NCBI GenBank assembly: GCA_963556195.1
Contig: CAUVYP010000244.1
Location: forward strand, 2,418,001 to 2,482,000
Origin: Sepiola atlantica
Lineage: Eukaryota > Mollusca > Cephalopoda > Sepiida > Sepiolidae
DNA: 64,000 nucleotides
Direction: 5' to 3'
In this document: in pieces, positions 37,134 to 50,151 of the stretch
How positions within the stretch are numbered: position 1 is the first letter of the stretch
How the letters are laid out: every line of letters starts with the position of its first letter
The notes under the pieces: generated by a model
Database searches by the model: none
The model's input: the letters and a program-made list of their open reading frames with translations, nothing else
Told to the model about the DNA's origin: nothing
Program-made: the position numbers and the translations under genes

Positions 37134-38993
37134 TTAGTGCGTTTTAAAGTTGATATCGCTTTTGTTTATAACTTCCACATTTATTCGAATTGTGCAACGA
37201 AACTTTGCAGACAGTCTCAAATAGGCCTTTTCTACTGAAGCAGCAAGTTTCAGAAGTGCAGCTCTTGTACTGCCGGAGATATGTCGATACAAACTGAAGA
37301 CGCAAAACATCAACAAAATTTAGCGCGTTTTAAAGTTGATATCGCTTTTGTTTATAACTTCCCCATTTATTCGAATTGTGCAACGAAACTTTGCAGACAC
37401 TCGCGGAGACACATTTTCGACTGAAGTACCAAGGTTCAGAAGTGCAGCTCTTGTACTGCCGGAGATATGTCGATACAAACTGAATACGCAAAAAACCAAC
37501 AAAATTTAGCGCGTTTTAAAGTTGATATCGCTTTTGTTTATAACTTCCACATTTATTCGAATTGTGCAACGAAACTTTGCAGACAGTCTCGAATAGGCCT
37601 CCTCTACTGAAGTACCAAGTTTCAGAAGTGCAGCTCTTGTACTGCCGGAGATATGTCGATACAAACTGAATACGCAAATCATCAACAAAATTTAGCGCGT
37701 TTTAATGTTGATATCGCTTTTGTTTATAACTTCCATATTTATTCGAATTGTGCAACGAAACTTTGCAGACAGTCTCGAATAGGCCTTTTCTACTGAAGTA
37801 CAAAGTTTCAGAAGTGCAGCTCTTGTACTGCCGGAGATATGTCGATACAAACTGAATACGCAAAACATCAACAAAATTTAGCGCGTTTTAAAGTTGATAT
37901 CGCTTTTGTTTATAACTTCCACATTTATTCGAATTGTGCCACGAAACTTTGCAGACAGTCGCGGAAACACATGTTCTACTGAAGTACCAAGTTTCAGAAG
38001 TGCAGCTCTTGTACTGCCGGAGATATGTCGATACAAACTGAATACGCAAAAAACCAACAAAATTTAGCGCGTTTTAAAGTTGATATCGCTTTTGTTTATA
38101 ACTTTCACATTTATTCGAATTGTGCAACGAAACTTTGCAGACAGTCTCGAATAGGCCTCCTCTACTGAAGTACCAAGTTTCAGAAGTGCAGCTCTTGTAC
38201 TGCCGGAGATATGTCGATACAAACTGAATACGCAAATCATCAACAAAATTTAGCGCGTTTTAATGTTGATATCGCTTTTGTTTATAACTTCCACATTTAT
38301 TCGAATTGTGCAACGAAACTTTGCAGACAGTCTCGAATAGGCCTTTTCTACTGAAGTACAAAGTTTCAGAAGTGCAGCTCTTGTACTGCCGGAGATATGT
38401 CGATACAAACTGAATACGCAAAACATCAACAAAATTTAGCGCGTTTTAAAGTTGATATCGCTTTTGTTTATAACTTCCACATTTATTCGAATTGTGCAAC
38501 GAAACTTTGCAGACAGTCTCAAATAGGCCTTTTCTACTGAAGTACCAAGTTTCAGAAGTGCAGCTCTTGTACTGCCGGAGATATGTCGATACAAACTGAA
38601 TACGCAAAACATCAACAAAATTTAGCGCGTTTTAAAGTTGATATCGCTTTTGTTTATAACTTCCACATTTATTCGAATTGTGCAACGAAACTTTGCAGAC
38701 AGTCGCGGAGACACATTTTCTACTGAAGTACTAAGGTTCAGAAGTGCAGCTCTTGTACTGCCGGAGATATGTCGATACAAACTGAATACGCAAAACATCA
38801 ACAAAATTTAGCGCGTTTTAAAGTTGATATCGCTTTTGTTTATAACTTCCACATTTATTCGAATTGTGCAACGAAACTTTGCAGACAGTCGCGGAAACAC
38901 ATGTTCTACTGAAGTACCAAGTTTCAGAAGTGCAGCTCTTGTACTGCCGGAGATATGTCGATACAAACTGAATACGCAAAACATCAACAAAAT
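37134..38993. repeat. 10-monomer HOR unit I-J-E-R-B-Q-R-S-T-U, copy 3
   Basis: 1,860 bp, followed by I-J-E-R-B at 38994, as copy 1 is followed at 23370. S at 38436 starts aaagttgat, not the aatgttaat of other left-hand S copies, perhaps a patch of conversion from a neighbouring type. Confidence 0.88.
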
Positions 38994-39923
38994 TTAGTGC
39001 GTTTTAAAGTTGATATCGCTTTTGTTTATAACTTCCACATTTATTCGAATTGTGCAACGAAACTTTGCAGACAGTCTCAAATAGGCCTTTTCTACTGAAG
39101 CAGCAAGTTTCAGAAGTGCAGCTCTTGTACTGCCGGAGATATGTCGATACAAACTGAAGACGCAAAACATCAACAACATTTAGCGCGTTTTAAAGTTGAT
39201 ATCGCTTTTGTTTATAACTTCCCCATTTATTCGAATTGTGCAACGAAACTTTGCAGATAGTCGCGGAGACACATTTTCCACTGAAGTACCAAGGTTCAGA
39301 AGTGCAGCTCTTGTACTGCCGGAGATATGTCGATACAAACTGAATACGCAAAAAACCAACAAAATTTAGCGCGTTTTAAAGTTGATATCGCTTTTGTTTA
39401 TAACTTCCACATTTATTCGAATTGTGCAACGAAACTTTGCAGACAGTCTCGAATAGGCCTCCTCTACTGAAGTACCAAGTTTCAGAAGTGCAGCTCTTGT
39501 ACTGCCGGAGATATGTCGATACAAACTGAATACGCAAATCATCAACAAAATTTAGCGCGTTTTAATGTTGATATCGCTTTTGTTTATAACTTCCATATTT
39601 ATTCGAATTGTGCAACGAAACTTTGCAGACAGTCTCGAATAGGCCTTTTCTACTGAAGTACAAAGTTTCAGAAGTGCAGCTCTTGTACTGCCGGAGATAT
39701 GTCGATACAAACTGAATACGCAAAACATCAACAAAATTTAGCGCGTTTTAAAGTTGATATCGCTTTTGTTTATAACTTCCACATTTATTCGAATTGTGCC
39801 ACGAAACTTTGCAGACAGTCGCGGAAACACATGTTCTACTGAAGTACCAAGTTTCAGAAGTGCAGCTCTTGTACTGCCGGAGATATGTCGATACAAACTG
39901 AATACGCAAAACATCAACAAAAT
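38994..39923. repeat. 5-monomer run I-J-E-R-B
   Basis: 930 bp, parallel to 23370-24299, offset 15,624. J shares ttttccactgaag with the J at 23556, which supports common descent of the two segments. J also has a private gcagatagtcg near 39254-39264. Confidence 0.87.
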
Positions 39924-41969
39924 TTAGTGCGTTTTAAAGTTGATATCGCTTTTGTTTATAACTTCCACATTTATTCGAATTGGGCAACGAAACTTTGCAG
40001 ACAGTCTCGAATAGGCCTTTTCTACTGAAGCACCAAGTGTCAGAAGTGCAGCTCTTGTACTGCCGGAGATATGTCGATACAAACTGAATACGCAAAACAT
40101 CAACAAAATTTAGCGCGTTTTAAAGTTGATATCGCTTTTGTTTATAACTTCCACATTTATTCGAATTGTGCAACGAAACTTTGCAGACAGTCTCGAATAG
40201 GCCTTTTCTACTTAAGTACTAAGTTTCAGAAGTGCAGCTCTTGTACTACCGGAGATATGTCGATACAAACTGAATACGCAAAAAACCAACAAAATTTAGC
40301 GCGTTTTAAAGTTGATATCGCTTTTGTTTATAACTTCCACATTTATTCGAATTGTGCAACGAAACTTTGCAGACAGTCTCGAATAGGCCTCCTCTACTGA
40401 AGTACCAAGGTTCAGAAGTGCAGCTCTTGTACTGCCGGAGATATGTCGATACAAACTGAATACGCAAATCATCAACAAAATTTAGCGCGTTTTAATGTTG
40501 ATATCGCTTTTGTTTATAACTTCCACATTTATTGGAATTGTGCCACGAAACTTTGCAGACAGTCGCGGAGACACATGTTCTACTGAAGTACCAAGTTTCA
40601 AAAGTGCAGCTCTTGTACTGCCGGAGATATGTCGATACAAACTGAATACGCAAAACATCAACAAAATTTAGCGCGTTTTAAAGTTGATATCGCTTTTGTT
40701 TATAACTTCCACATTTATTCGAATTGTGCAACGAAACTTTGCAGACAGTCTCGAATAGGCCTTTTCTACTGAAGCACCAAGTGTCAGAAGTGCAGCTCTT
40801 GTACTGCCGGAGATATGTCGATACAAACTGAATACGCAAAACATCAACAAAATTTAGCGCGTTTTAAAGTTGATATCGCTTTTGTTTATAACTTCCACAT
40901 TTATTCGAATTGTGCAACGAAACTTTGCAGACAGTCTCGAATAGGCCTTTTCTACTGAAGTACCAAGTTTCAGAAGTGCAGCTCTTGTACTGCCGGAGAT
41001 ATGTCGATACAAACTGAATACGCAAAAAACCAACAAAATTTAGCGCGTTTTAAAGTTGATATCGCTTTTGTTTATAACTTTCACATTTATTCGAATTGTG
41101 CAACGAAACTTTGCAGACAGTCTCGAATAGGCCTCCTCTACTGAAGTACCAAGTTTCAGAAGTGCAGCTCTTGTACTGCCGGAGATATGTCGATACAAAC
41201 TGAATACGCAAATCATCAACAAAATTTAGCGCGTTTTAATGTTGATATCGCTTTCGTTTATAACTTCCACATTTATTCGAATTGTGCAACGAAACTTTGC
41301 AGACAGTCTCGAATAGGCCTTTTCTACTGAAGTACAAAGTTTCAGAAGTGCAGCTCTTGTACTGCCGGAGATATGTCGATACAAACTGAATACGCAAAAC
41401 ATCAACAAAATTTAGCGCGTTTTAATGTTAATATCGCTTTTGTTTATAACTTCCACATTTATTCGAATTGTGCAACGAAACTTTGCAGACAGTCTCAAAT
41501 AGGCCTTTTCTACTGAAGTACCAAGTTTCAGAAGTGCAGCTCTTGTACTGCCGGAGATATGTCGATACAAACTGAATACGCAAAACATCAACAAAATTTA
41601 GCGCGTTTTAAAGTTGATATCGCTTTTGTTTATAACTTCCACATTTATTCGAATTGTGCAACGAAACTTTGCAGACAGTCGCGGAGACACATTTTCTACT
41701 GAAGTACCAAGGGTCAGAAGTGCAGCTCTTGTACTGCCGGAGATATGTCGATACAAACTGAATACGCAAAACATCAACAAAATTTAGCGCGTTTTAAAGT
41801 TGATATCGCTTTTGTTTATAACTTCCACATTTATTCGAATTGTGCAACGAAACTTTGCAGACAGTCGCGGAAACACATGTTCTACTGAAGTACCAAGTTT
41901 CAGAAGTGCAGCTCTTGTACTGCCGGAGATATGTCGATACAAACTGAATACGCAAAACATCAACAAAAT
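39924..41969. repeat. 11-monomer unit C-D-E-N-O-P-Q-R-S-T-U, copy 2
   Basis: 2,046 bp, same order as 24300-26345, offset 15,624. P at 40854 has the usual ccttttc whereas the earlier P has cctcctc. T at 41598 has ccaagggtcag in place of ccaaggttcag. Confidence 0.87.
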
Positions 41970-43085
41970 TTAGTGCGTTTTAAAGTTGATATCGCCTTTG
42001 TTTATAACTTCCACATTTATTCGAATTGGGCAACGAAACTTTGCAGACACTCTCGAATAGGCCTTTTCTATTGAAGCACCAAGTGTCAGAAGTGCAGCAC
42101 TTGTACTGCCGGAGATATGTCGATACAAACTGAATACGCAAATAATCAACAAAATTTAGCGCGTTTTAATGTTGATATCGCTTTTGTTTATAACTTCCAC
42201 ATTTATTCGAATTGTGCAACGAAACTTTGCAGACAGTCTCAAATAGGCCTTTTCTACTGAAGTACCAAGTTTCAGAAGTGCAGCTCTTGTACTGCCGGAG
42301 ATATGTCGATACAAACTGAATACGTAAAACATCAACAAAATTTAGCGCGTTTTAAAGTTGATATCGCTTTTGTTTATAACTTCCACATTTATTCGAATTG
42401 TGCAACGAAACTTTGCAGACAGTCTCGAATAGGCCTCCTCTACTGGAGTACCAAGTTTCAGAAGTGCAGCTCTTGTACTGCCGGAGATATGTCGATACAA
42501 ACTGAATACGCAAAACATCAACAAAATTTAGCGCGTTTTAAAGTTGATATCGCTTTTGTTTATAACTTTCACATTTATTCGAATTGTGCCACGAAACTTT
42601 GCAGACAGTCGCGGAGACACATTTTCTACTGAAGTACCAAGTTTCAGAAGTGCAGCTCTTGTACTGCCGGAGATATGTCGATACAAACTGAATACGAAAA
42701 ACATCAACAAAATTTAGCGCGTTTTAAAGTTGATATCGCTTTTGTTTATAACTTCCACATTTATTCGAATTGTGCAACGAAACTTTGCAGACAGTCTCAA
42801 ATAGGCCTTTTCTACTGAAGCAGCAAGTTTCAGAAGTGCAGCTCTTGTACTGCCGGAGATATGTCGATACAAACTGAATACGCAAAACATCAACAAAATT
42901 TAGCGCGTTTTAAAGTTGATATCGCTTTTGTTTATAACTTCCCCATTTATTCGAATTGTGCAACGAAACTTTGCAGACAGTCGCGGAGACACATTTTCTA
43001 CTGAAGTACCTAGTTTCAGAAGTGCAGCTCTTGTACTGCCGGAGATATGTCGATACAAACTGAATACGCAAAACATCAACAAAAT
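41970..43085. repeat. 6-monomer run C-F-G-H-I-J
   Basis: 1,116 bp. It is the last run of the left-hand HOR family. The C copy has the cgcctttg and caaataatcaac subfamily marks. J ends cctagtttc where other left-hand J copies have ccaaggttc. After it, types N to R and T-U no longer appear. Confidence 0.85.
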
Positions 43086-43643
43086 TTAGCGCGTTTTAAA
43101 GTTGATATCGCTTTTGTTTATAACTTCCACATTTATTCGAATTGTGCAACGAAACTTTGCAGACAGTCTCGAATAGGCCTTTTCTACTTAAGTACCAAGT
43201 TTCAGAAGTGCAGCTCTTGTACTGCCGGAGATATGTCGATACAAACTGAATACGCAAATCATCAACAAAATTTAGCGCGTTTTAAAGTTGATATCGCTTT
43301 TGTTTATAACTTCCACATTTATTCGAATTGTGCAACGAAACTTTGCAGACAGTCTCGAATAGGCCTCCTCTACTGAAGTACCAAGTTTCAGAAGTGCAGC
43401 TCTTGTACTGCCGGAGATATGTCGATACAAACTGAATACGCAAATCATCAACAAAATTTAGCGCGTTTTAATGTTGATATCGCTTTTGTTTATAACTTCC
43501 ACATTTATTCGAATTGTGCAACGAAACTTTGCAGACAGTCTCAAATAAGCCTTTTCTACTGAAGTACCAAGTTTCAGAAGTGCAGCTCTTGTACTGCCGG
43601 AGATATGTCGATACAAACTGAATACGTAAAACATCAACAAAAT
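43086..43643. repeat. Transition monomers D'-E-F
   Basis: D' at 43086 has cttaagtaccaag with tactgccgg and tail caaatcat, so it is a D body with an E-like 3' part. It sits at the switch from the left-hand to the right-hand HOR family. Confidence 0.8.
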
Positions 43644-45131
43644 TTAGCGCGTTTTAAAGTTGATATCGCTTTTGTTTATAACTTCCACATTTATTCGAAT
43701 TGTGCAACGAAACTTTGCAGACAGTCTCGAATAGGCCTCCTCTACTGGAGTACCACGTTTCCGAAGTGCAGCTCTTGTACTGCCGGAGATATGTCGATAC
43801 AAACTGAATACGCAAAACATCAACAAAATTTAGCGCGTTTTAAAGTTGATATCGCTTTTGTTAATAACTTTCACATTTATTCGAATTGTGCCACGAAACT
43901 TTGCAGACAGTCGCGAAGACACATTTTCTACTGAAGTACCACGTTTCAGAAGTGCAGCTCTTGTACTGCCGGAGATATGTCGATACAAACTGAATACGCA
44001 AAACATCAACAAAATTTAGCGCGTTTTAAAGTTGATATCGCTTTTGTTTATAACTTCCACATTTATTCGAATTGTGCAACGAAACTTTGCAGACAGTCTC
44101 AAATAGGCCTTTTCTACTGAAGCAGCAAGTTTCAGAAGTGCAGCTCTTGTACTGCTGGAGATATATCGATACAAACTGAATACGCAAAACATCAACAAAA
44201 TTTAGCGCGTTTTAAAGTTGATATCGCTTTTGTTTATAACTTCCCCATTTATTCGAATTGTGCAACGAAACTTTGCAGACAGTCGCGGAGACACATTTTC
44301 TACTGAAGTACCAAGTTCCAGAAGTGCAGCTCTTGTACTGCCGGAGATATGTCGATACAAACTGAATACGCAAAACATCAACAAAATTTAGCGCGTTTTA
44401 AAGTTGATATCGCTTTTGTTTATAACTTCCACATTTATTCGAATTGTGCAACGAAACTTTGCAGACAGTCGCGGAGACACATTTTCTACTGAAGTACCAG
44501 GTTTCAGAAGTGCAGCTCTTGTACTGCCGGAGATATGTCGATACAAACTGAATACGCAAAACATCAACAAAATTTAGCGCGTTTTAAAGTTGATATCGCT
44601 TTTGTTTATAACTTCCACATTTATTCGAATTGTGCAACGAAACTTTGCAGACAGTCTCGAATAGGCCTCCTCTACTGAAGTACCAAGTTTCAGAAGTGCA
44701 GCTCTTGTACTGCCGGAGATATGTCGATACAAACTGAATACGCAAATCATCAACAAAATTTAGCGCGTTTTAATGTTGATATCGCTTTTGTTTATAACTT
44801 CCACATTTATTCGAATTGTGCAACGAAACTTTGCAGACAGTCTCAAATAGGCCTTTTCTACTGAAGTACCAAGTTTCAGAAGTGCAGCTCTTGTACTGCC
44901 GGAGATATGTCGATACAAACTGAATACGCAAAACATCAACAAAATCTAGTGCGTTTTAAAGTTGATATCGCTTTTGTTTATAACTTCCACATTTATTCGA
45001 ATTGTGCAACGAAACTTTGCAGACTATCTCGAATAGGCCTTTTCTACTAAAGCACCAAGTGTTCGAAGTGCAGCTTTTGTACTGCCGGAGATATGTCGAT
45101 ACAAACTGAATACGCAAAACATCAACAAAAT
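43644..45131. repeat. 8-monomer unit G-H-I-J-K-E-S-C, copy 1
   Basis: 1,488 bp, directly repeated at 45132. Marks confined to these two units include ccacgtttccgaag and ttaataactttcac, tgctggagatatatcg in I, aagttccag in J, and a C with gactatctc and gtgttcgaag. The S here starts aatgttgat like F, so it may be an F/S hybrid. Confidence 0.92.
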
Positions 45132-46619
45132 TTAGCGCGTTTTAAAGTTGATATCGCTTTTGTTTATAACTTCCACATTTATTCGAATTGTGCAACGAAA
45201 CTTTGCAGACAGTCTCGAATAGTCCTCCTCTACTGGAGTACCACGTTTCCGAAGTGCAGCTCTTGTACTGCCGGAGATATGTCGATACAAACTGAATACG
45301 CAAAACATCAACAAAATTTAGCGCGTTTTAAAGTTGATATCGCTTTTGTTAATAACTTTCACATTTATTCGAATTGTGCCACGAAACTTTGCAGACAGTC
45401 GCGAAGACACATTTTCTACTGAAGTACCACGTTTCAGAAGTGCAGCTCTTGTACTGCCGGAGATATGTCGATACAAACTGAATACGCAAAACATCAACAA
45501 AATTTAGCGCGTTTTAAAGTTGATATCGCTTTTGTTTATAACTTCCACATTTATTCGAATTGTGCAACGAAACTTTGCAGACAGTCTCAAATAGGCCTTT
45601 TCTACTGAAGCAGCAAGTTTCAGAAGTGCAGCTCTTGTACTGCTGGAGATATATCGATACAAACTGAATACGCAAAACATCAACAAAATTTAGCGCGTTT
45701 TAAAGTTGATATCGCTTTTGTTTATAACTTCCCCATTTATTCGAATTGTGCAACGAAACTTTGCAGACAGTCGCGGAGACACATTTTCTACTGAAGTACC
45801 AAGTTCCAGAAGTGCAGCTCTTGTACTGCCGGAGATATGTCGATACAAACTGAATACGCAAAACATCAACAAAATTTAGCGCGTTTTAAAGTTGATATCG
45901 CTTTTGTTTATAACTTCCACATTTATTCGAATTGTGCAACGAAACTTTGCAGACAGTCGCGGAGACACATTTTCTACTGAAGTACCAGGTTTCAGAAGTG
46001 CAGCTCTTGTACTGCCGGAGATATGTCGATACAAACTGAATACGCAAAACATCAACAAAATTTAGCGCGTTTTAAAGTTGATATCGCTTTTGTTTATAAC
46101 TTCCACATTTATTCGAATTGTGCAACGAAACTTTGCAGACAGTCTCGAATAGGCCTCCTCTACTGAAGTACCAAGTTTCAGAAGTGCAGCTCTTGTACTG
46201 CCGGAGATATGTCGATACAAACTGAATACGCAAATCATCAACAAAATTTAGCGCGTTTTAATGTTGATATCGCTTTTGTTTATAACTTCCACATTTATTC
46301 GAATTGTGCAACGAAACTTTGCAGACAGTCTCAAATAGGCCTTTTCTACTGAAGTACCAAGTTTCAGAAGTGCAGCTCTTGTACTGCCGGAGATATGTCG
46401 ATACAAACTGAATACGCAAAACATCAACAAAATCTAGTGCGTTTTAAAGTTGATATCGCTTTTGTTTATAACTTCCACATTTATTCGAATTGTGCAACGA
46501 AACTTTGCAGACTATCTCGAATAGGCCTTTTCTACTAAAGCACCAAGTGTTCGAAGTGCAGCTTTTGTACTGCCGGAGATATGTCGATACAAACTGAATA
46601 CGCAAAACATCAACAAAAT
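45132..46619. repeat. 8-monomer unit G-H-I-J-K-E-S-C, copy 2
   Basis: Tandem duplicate of 43644-45131, identical by eye across nearly all private marks. Differences seen are in G (gaatagtcctcc here against gaataggcctcc) and in the base context at the F/C boundary before it. This is one of the most recent duplications in the window. Confidence 0.92.
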
Positions 46620-46805
46620 TTAGCGCGTTTTAAAGTTGATATCGCTTTTGTTTATAACTTCCACATTTATTCGAATTGTGCAACGAAACTTTGCAGACAG
46701 TCTCGAATAGGCCTTTTCTACTTAAGTACTAAGTTTCAGAAGTGCAGCTCTTGTACTACCGGAGATATGTCGATACAAACTGAATACGCAAAAAACCAAC
46801 AAAAT
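46620..46805. repeat. Single D monomer between HOR units
   Basis: A normal D with cttaagtactaag and tactaccgg, tail caaaaaacc. It links the C that ends the 8-monomer unit to the E that begins the 9-monomer unit. Confidence 0.9.
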
Positions 46806-48478
46806 TTAGCGCGTTTTAAAGTTGATATCGCTTTTGTTTATAACTTCCACATTTATTCGAATTGTGCAACGAAACTTTGCAGACAGTCTCGAATAGGCCT
46901 CCTCTACTGAAGTACCAAGTTTCAGAAGTGCAGCTCTTGTACTGCCGGAGATATGTCGATACAAACTGAATACGCAAATCATCAACAAAATTTAGCGCGT
47001 TTTAATGTTGATATCGCTTTTCATTATAACTTCCACATTTATTCGAATTGTGCAACGAAACTTTGCAGACAGTCTCAAATAGGCCTTTTCTACTGAAGTA
47101 CCAAGTTTCAGAAGTGCAGCTCTTGTACTGCCGGAGATATGTCGATACAAACTGAATACGTAAAACATCAACAAAATTTAGCGCGTTTTAAAGTTGATAT
47201 CGCTTTTGTTTATAACTTCCACATTTATTCGAATTGTGCAACGAAACTTTGCAGACAGTCTCGAATAGGCCTCCTCTACTGGAGTACCAAGTTTCAGAAG
47301 TGCAGCTCTTGTACTGCCGGAGATATGTCGATACAAACTGAATACGCAAAACATCAACAAAATTTAGCGCGTTTTAAAGTTGATATCGCTTTTGATTATA
47401 ACTTTCACATTTATTCGAATTGTGCCACGAAACTTTGCAGACAGTCGCGGAGACACATTTCCTACTGAAGTACCAAGTTTCAGAAGTGCAGCTCTTGTAA
47501 TGCCGGAGATATGTCGATACAAACTGAATACGCAAAACATCAACAAAATTTAGCGCGTTTTAAAGTTGATATCGCTTTTGTTTATAACTTCCACATTTAT
47601 TCGAATTGTGCAACGAAACTTTGCAGACAGTCTATAATAGGCCTTTTCTACTGAAGCAGCAAGTTTCAGAAGTGCAGCTCTTGTACTGCCGGAGATATGT
47701 CGATACAAACTGAATACGCAAAACATCAACAAAATTTAGCGCGTTTTAAAGTTGATATCGCTTTTGTTTATAACTTCCCCATTTATTCGAATTGTGCAAC
47801 GAAACTTTGCAGACAGTCGCGGAGACACATTTTCTACTGAAGTACCAAGGTTCAGAAGTGCAGCTCTTGTACTGCCGGAGATATGTCGATACAAACTGAA
47901 TACGCAAAACATCAACAAAATTTAGCGCGTTTTAAAGTTGATATCGCTTTTGTTTATAACTTCCACATTTATTCGAATTGTGCAACGAAACTTTGCAGAC
48001 AGTCGCGGAGACACATTTTCTACTGAAGTACCAGGTTTCAGAAGTGCAGCTCTTGTACTGCCGGAGATATGTCGATACAAACTGAATACGCAAAACATCA
48101 ACAAAATTTAGCGCGTTTTAAAGTTGATATCGCTTTTGTTTATAACTTCCACATTTATTCGAATTGTGCAACGAAACTTTGCAGACAGTCGCGGAGACAC
48201 ATGTTCTACTGAAGTACCAAGTGTCAGAAGTGCAGCTCTTTACTGCCGGAGATATGTCGATACAAACTGAATACGCAAAACATCAACAAAATTTAGCGCG
48301 TTTTAAAGTTGATATCGCTTTTGTTTATAACTTTCACATTTATTCGAATTGTGCCACGAAACTTTGCAGACAGTCGCGGAGACACATTTTCTACTGTAGT
48401 ACCAAGTTTCAGAAGTGCAGCTCTTGTACTACCGGAGATATGTCGATACAAACTGAATACGCAAAAAACCAACAAAAT
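46806..48478. repeat. 9-monomer HOR unit E-F-G-H-I-J-K-L-M (1,673 bp), copy 1
   Basis: Nine monomers, one base short because L lacks a G near 48240. F has cgcttttcattataac, H has ttttgattataac and taatgccgg, I has gtctataatagg. These marks recur in the copies at 48479, 50896 and 55360. Confidence 0.93.
48231..48249. other. 1-bp deletion in an L monomer
   Basis: Reads cagctctttactgcc, one base shorter than cagctcttgtactgcc. The identical deletion recurs in L near 49912 and, with an extra substitution, in L near 57722. A sequencing error is therefore unlikely; it is an inherited marker of one L lineage. Confidence 0.9.
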
Positions 48479-50151
48479 TTAGCGCGTTTTAAAGTTGATA
48501 TCGCTTTTGTTTATAACTTCCACATTTATTCGAATTGTGCAACGAAACTTTGCAGACAGTCTCGAATAGGCCTCCTCTACTGAAGTACCAAGTTTCAGAA
48601 GTGCAGCTCTTGTACTGCCGGAGATATGTCGATACAAACTGAATACGCAAATCATCAACAAAATTTAGCGCGTTTTAATGTTGATATCGCTTTTCATTAT
48701 AACTTCCACATTTATTCGAATTGTGCAACGAAACTTTGCAGACAGTCTCAAATAGGCCTTTTCTACTGAAGTACCAAGTTTCAGAAGTGCAGCTCTTGTA
48801 CTGCCGGAGATATGTCGATACAAACTGAATACGTAAAACATCAACAAAATTTAGCGCGTTTTAAAGTTGATATCGCTTTTGTTTATAACTTCCACATTTA
48901 TTCGAATTGTGCAACGAAACTTTGCAGACAGTCTCGAATAGGCCTCCTCTACTGGAGTACCAAGTTTCAGAAGTGCAGCTCTTGTACTGCCGGAGATATG
49001 TCGATACAAACTGAATACGCAAAACATCAACAAAATTTAGCGCGTTTTAAAGTTGATATCGCTTTTGATTATAACTTTCACATTTATTCGAATTGTGCCA
49101 CGAAACTTTGCAGACAGTCGCGGAGACACATTTCCTACTGAAGTACCAAGTTTCAGAAGTGCAGCTCTTGTAATGCCGGAGATATGTCGATACAAACTGA
49201 ATACGCAAAACATCAACAAAATTTAGCGCGTTTTAAAGTTGATATCGCTTTTGTTTATAACTTCCACATTTATTCGAATTGTGCAACGAAACTTTGCAGA
49301 CAGTCTATAATAGGCCTTTTCTACTGAAGCAGCAAGTTTCAGAAGTGCAGCTCTTGTACTGCCGGAGATATGTCGATACAAACTGAATACGCAAAACATC
49401 AACAAAATTTAGCGCGTTTTAAAGTTGATATCGCTTTTGTTTATAACTTCCCCATTTATTCGAATTGTGCAACGAAACTTTGCAGACAGTCGCGGAGACA
49501 CATTTTCTACTGAAGTACCAAGGTTCAGAAGTGCAGCTCTTGTACTGCCGGAGATATGTCGATACAAACTGAATACGCAAAACATCAACAAAATTTAGCG
49601 CGTTTTAAAGTTGATATCGCTTTTGTTTATAACTTCCACATTTATTCGAATTGTGCAACGAAACTTTGCAGACAGTCGCGGAGACACATTTTCTACTGAA
49701 GTACCAGGTTTCAGAAGTGCAGCTCTTGTACTGCCGGAGATATGTCGATACAAACTGAATACGCAAAACATCAACAAAATTTAGCGCGTTTTAAAGTTGA
49801 TATCGCTTTTGTTTATAACTTCCACATTTATTCGAATTGTGCAACGAAACTTTGCAGACAGTCGCGGAGACACATGTTCTACTGAAGTACCAAGTGTCAG
49901 AAGTGCAGCTCTTTACTGCCGGAGATATGTCGATACAAACTGAATACGCAAAACATCAACAAAATTTAGCGCGTTTTAAAGTTGATATCGCTTTTGTTTA
50001 TAACTTTCACATTTATTCGAATTGTGCCACGAAACTTTGCAGACAGTCGCGGAGACACATTTTCTACTGTAGTACCAAGTTTCAGAAGCGCAGCTCTTGT
50101 ACTACCGGAGATATGTCGATACAAACTGAATACGCAAAAAACCAACAAAAT
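48479..50151. repeat. 9-monomer HOR unit E-F-G-H-I-J-K-L-M (1,673 bp), copy 2
   Basis: Tandem duplicate of 46806-48478 at an exact 1,673-base spacing, sharing the L deletion and all F, H and I marks. The only difference noticed is agaagcgcag in M near 50084-50093, against agaagtgcag in copy 1. Confidence 0.93.

Noticed and set aside
48164..48583. 139-codon plus-strand open frame
   Set aside because: It is longer only because a one-base deletion near 48240 shifts it between frames and the next monomer lacks the usual TGA. The same happens at 49837, a copy of this unit.
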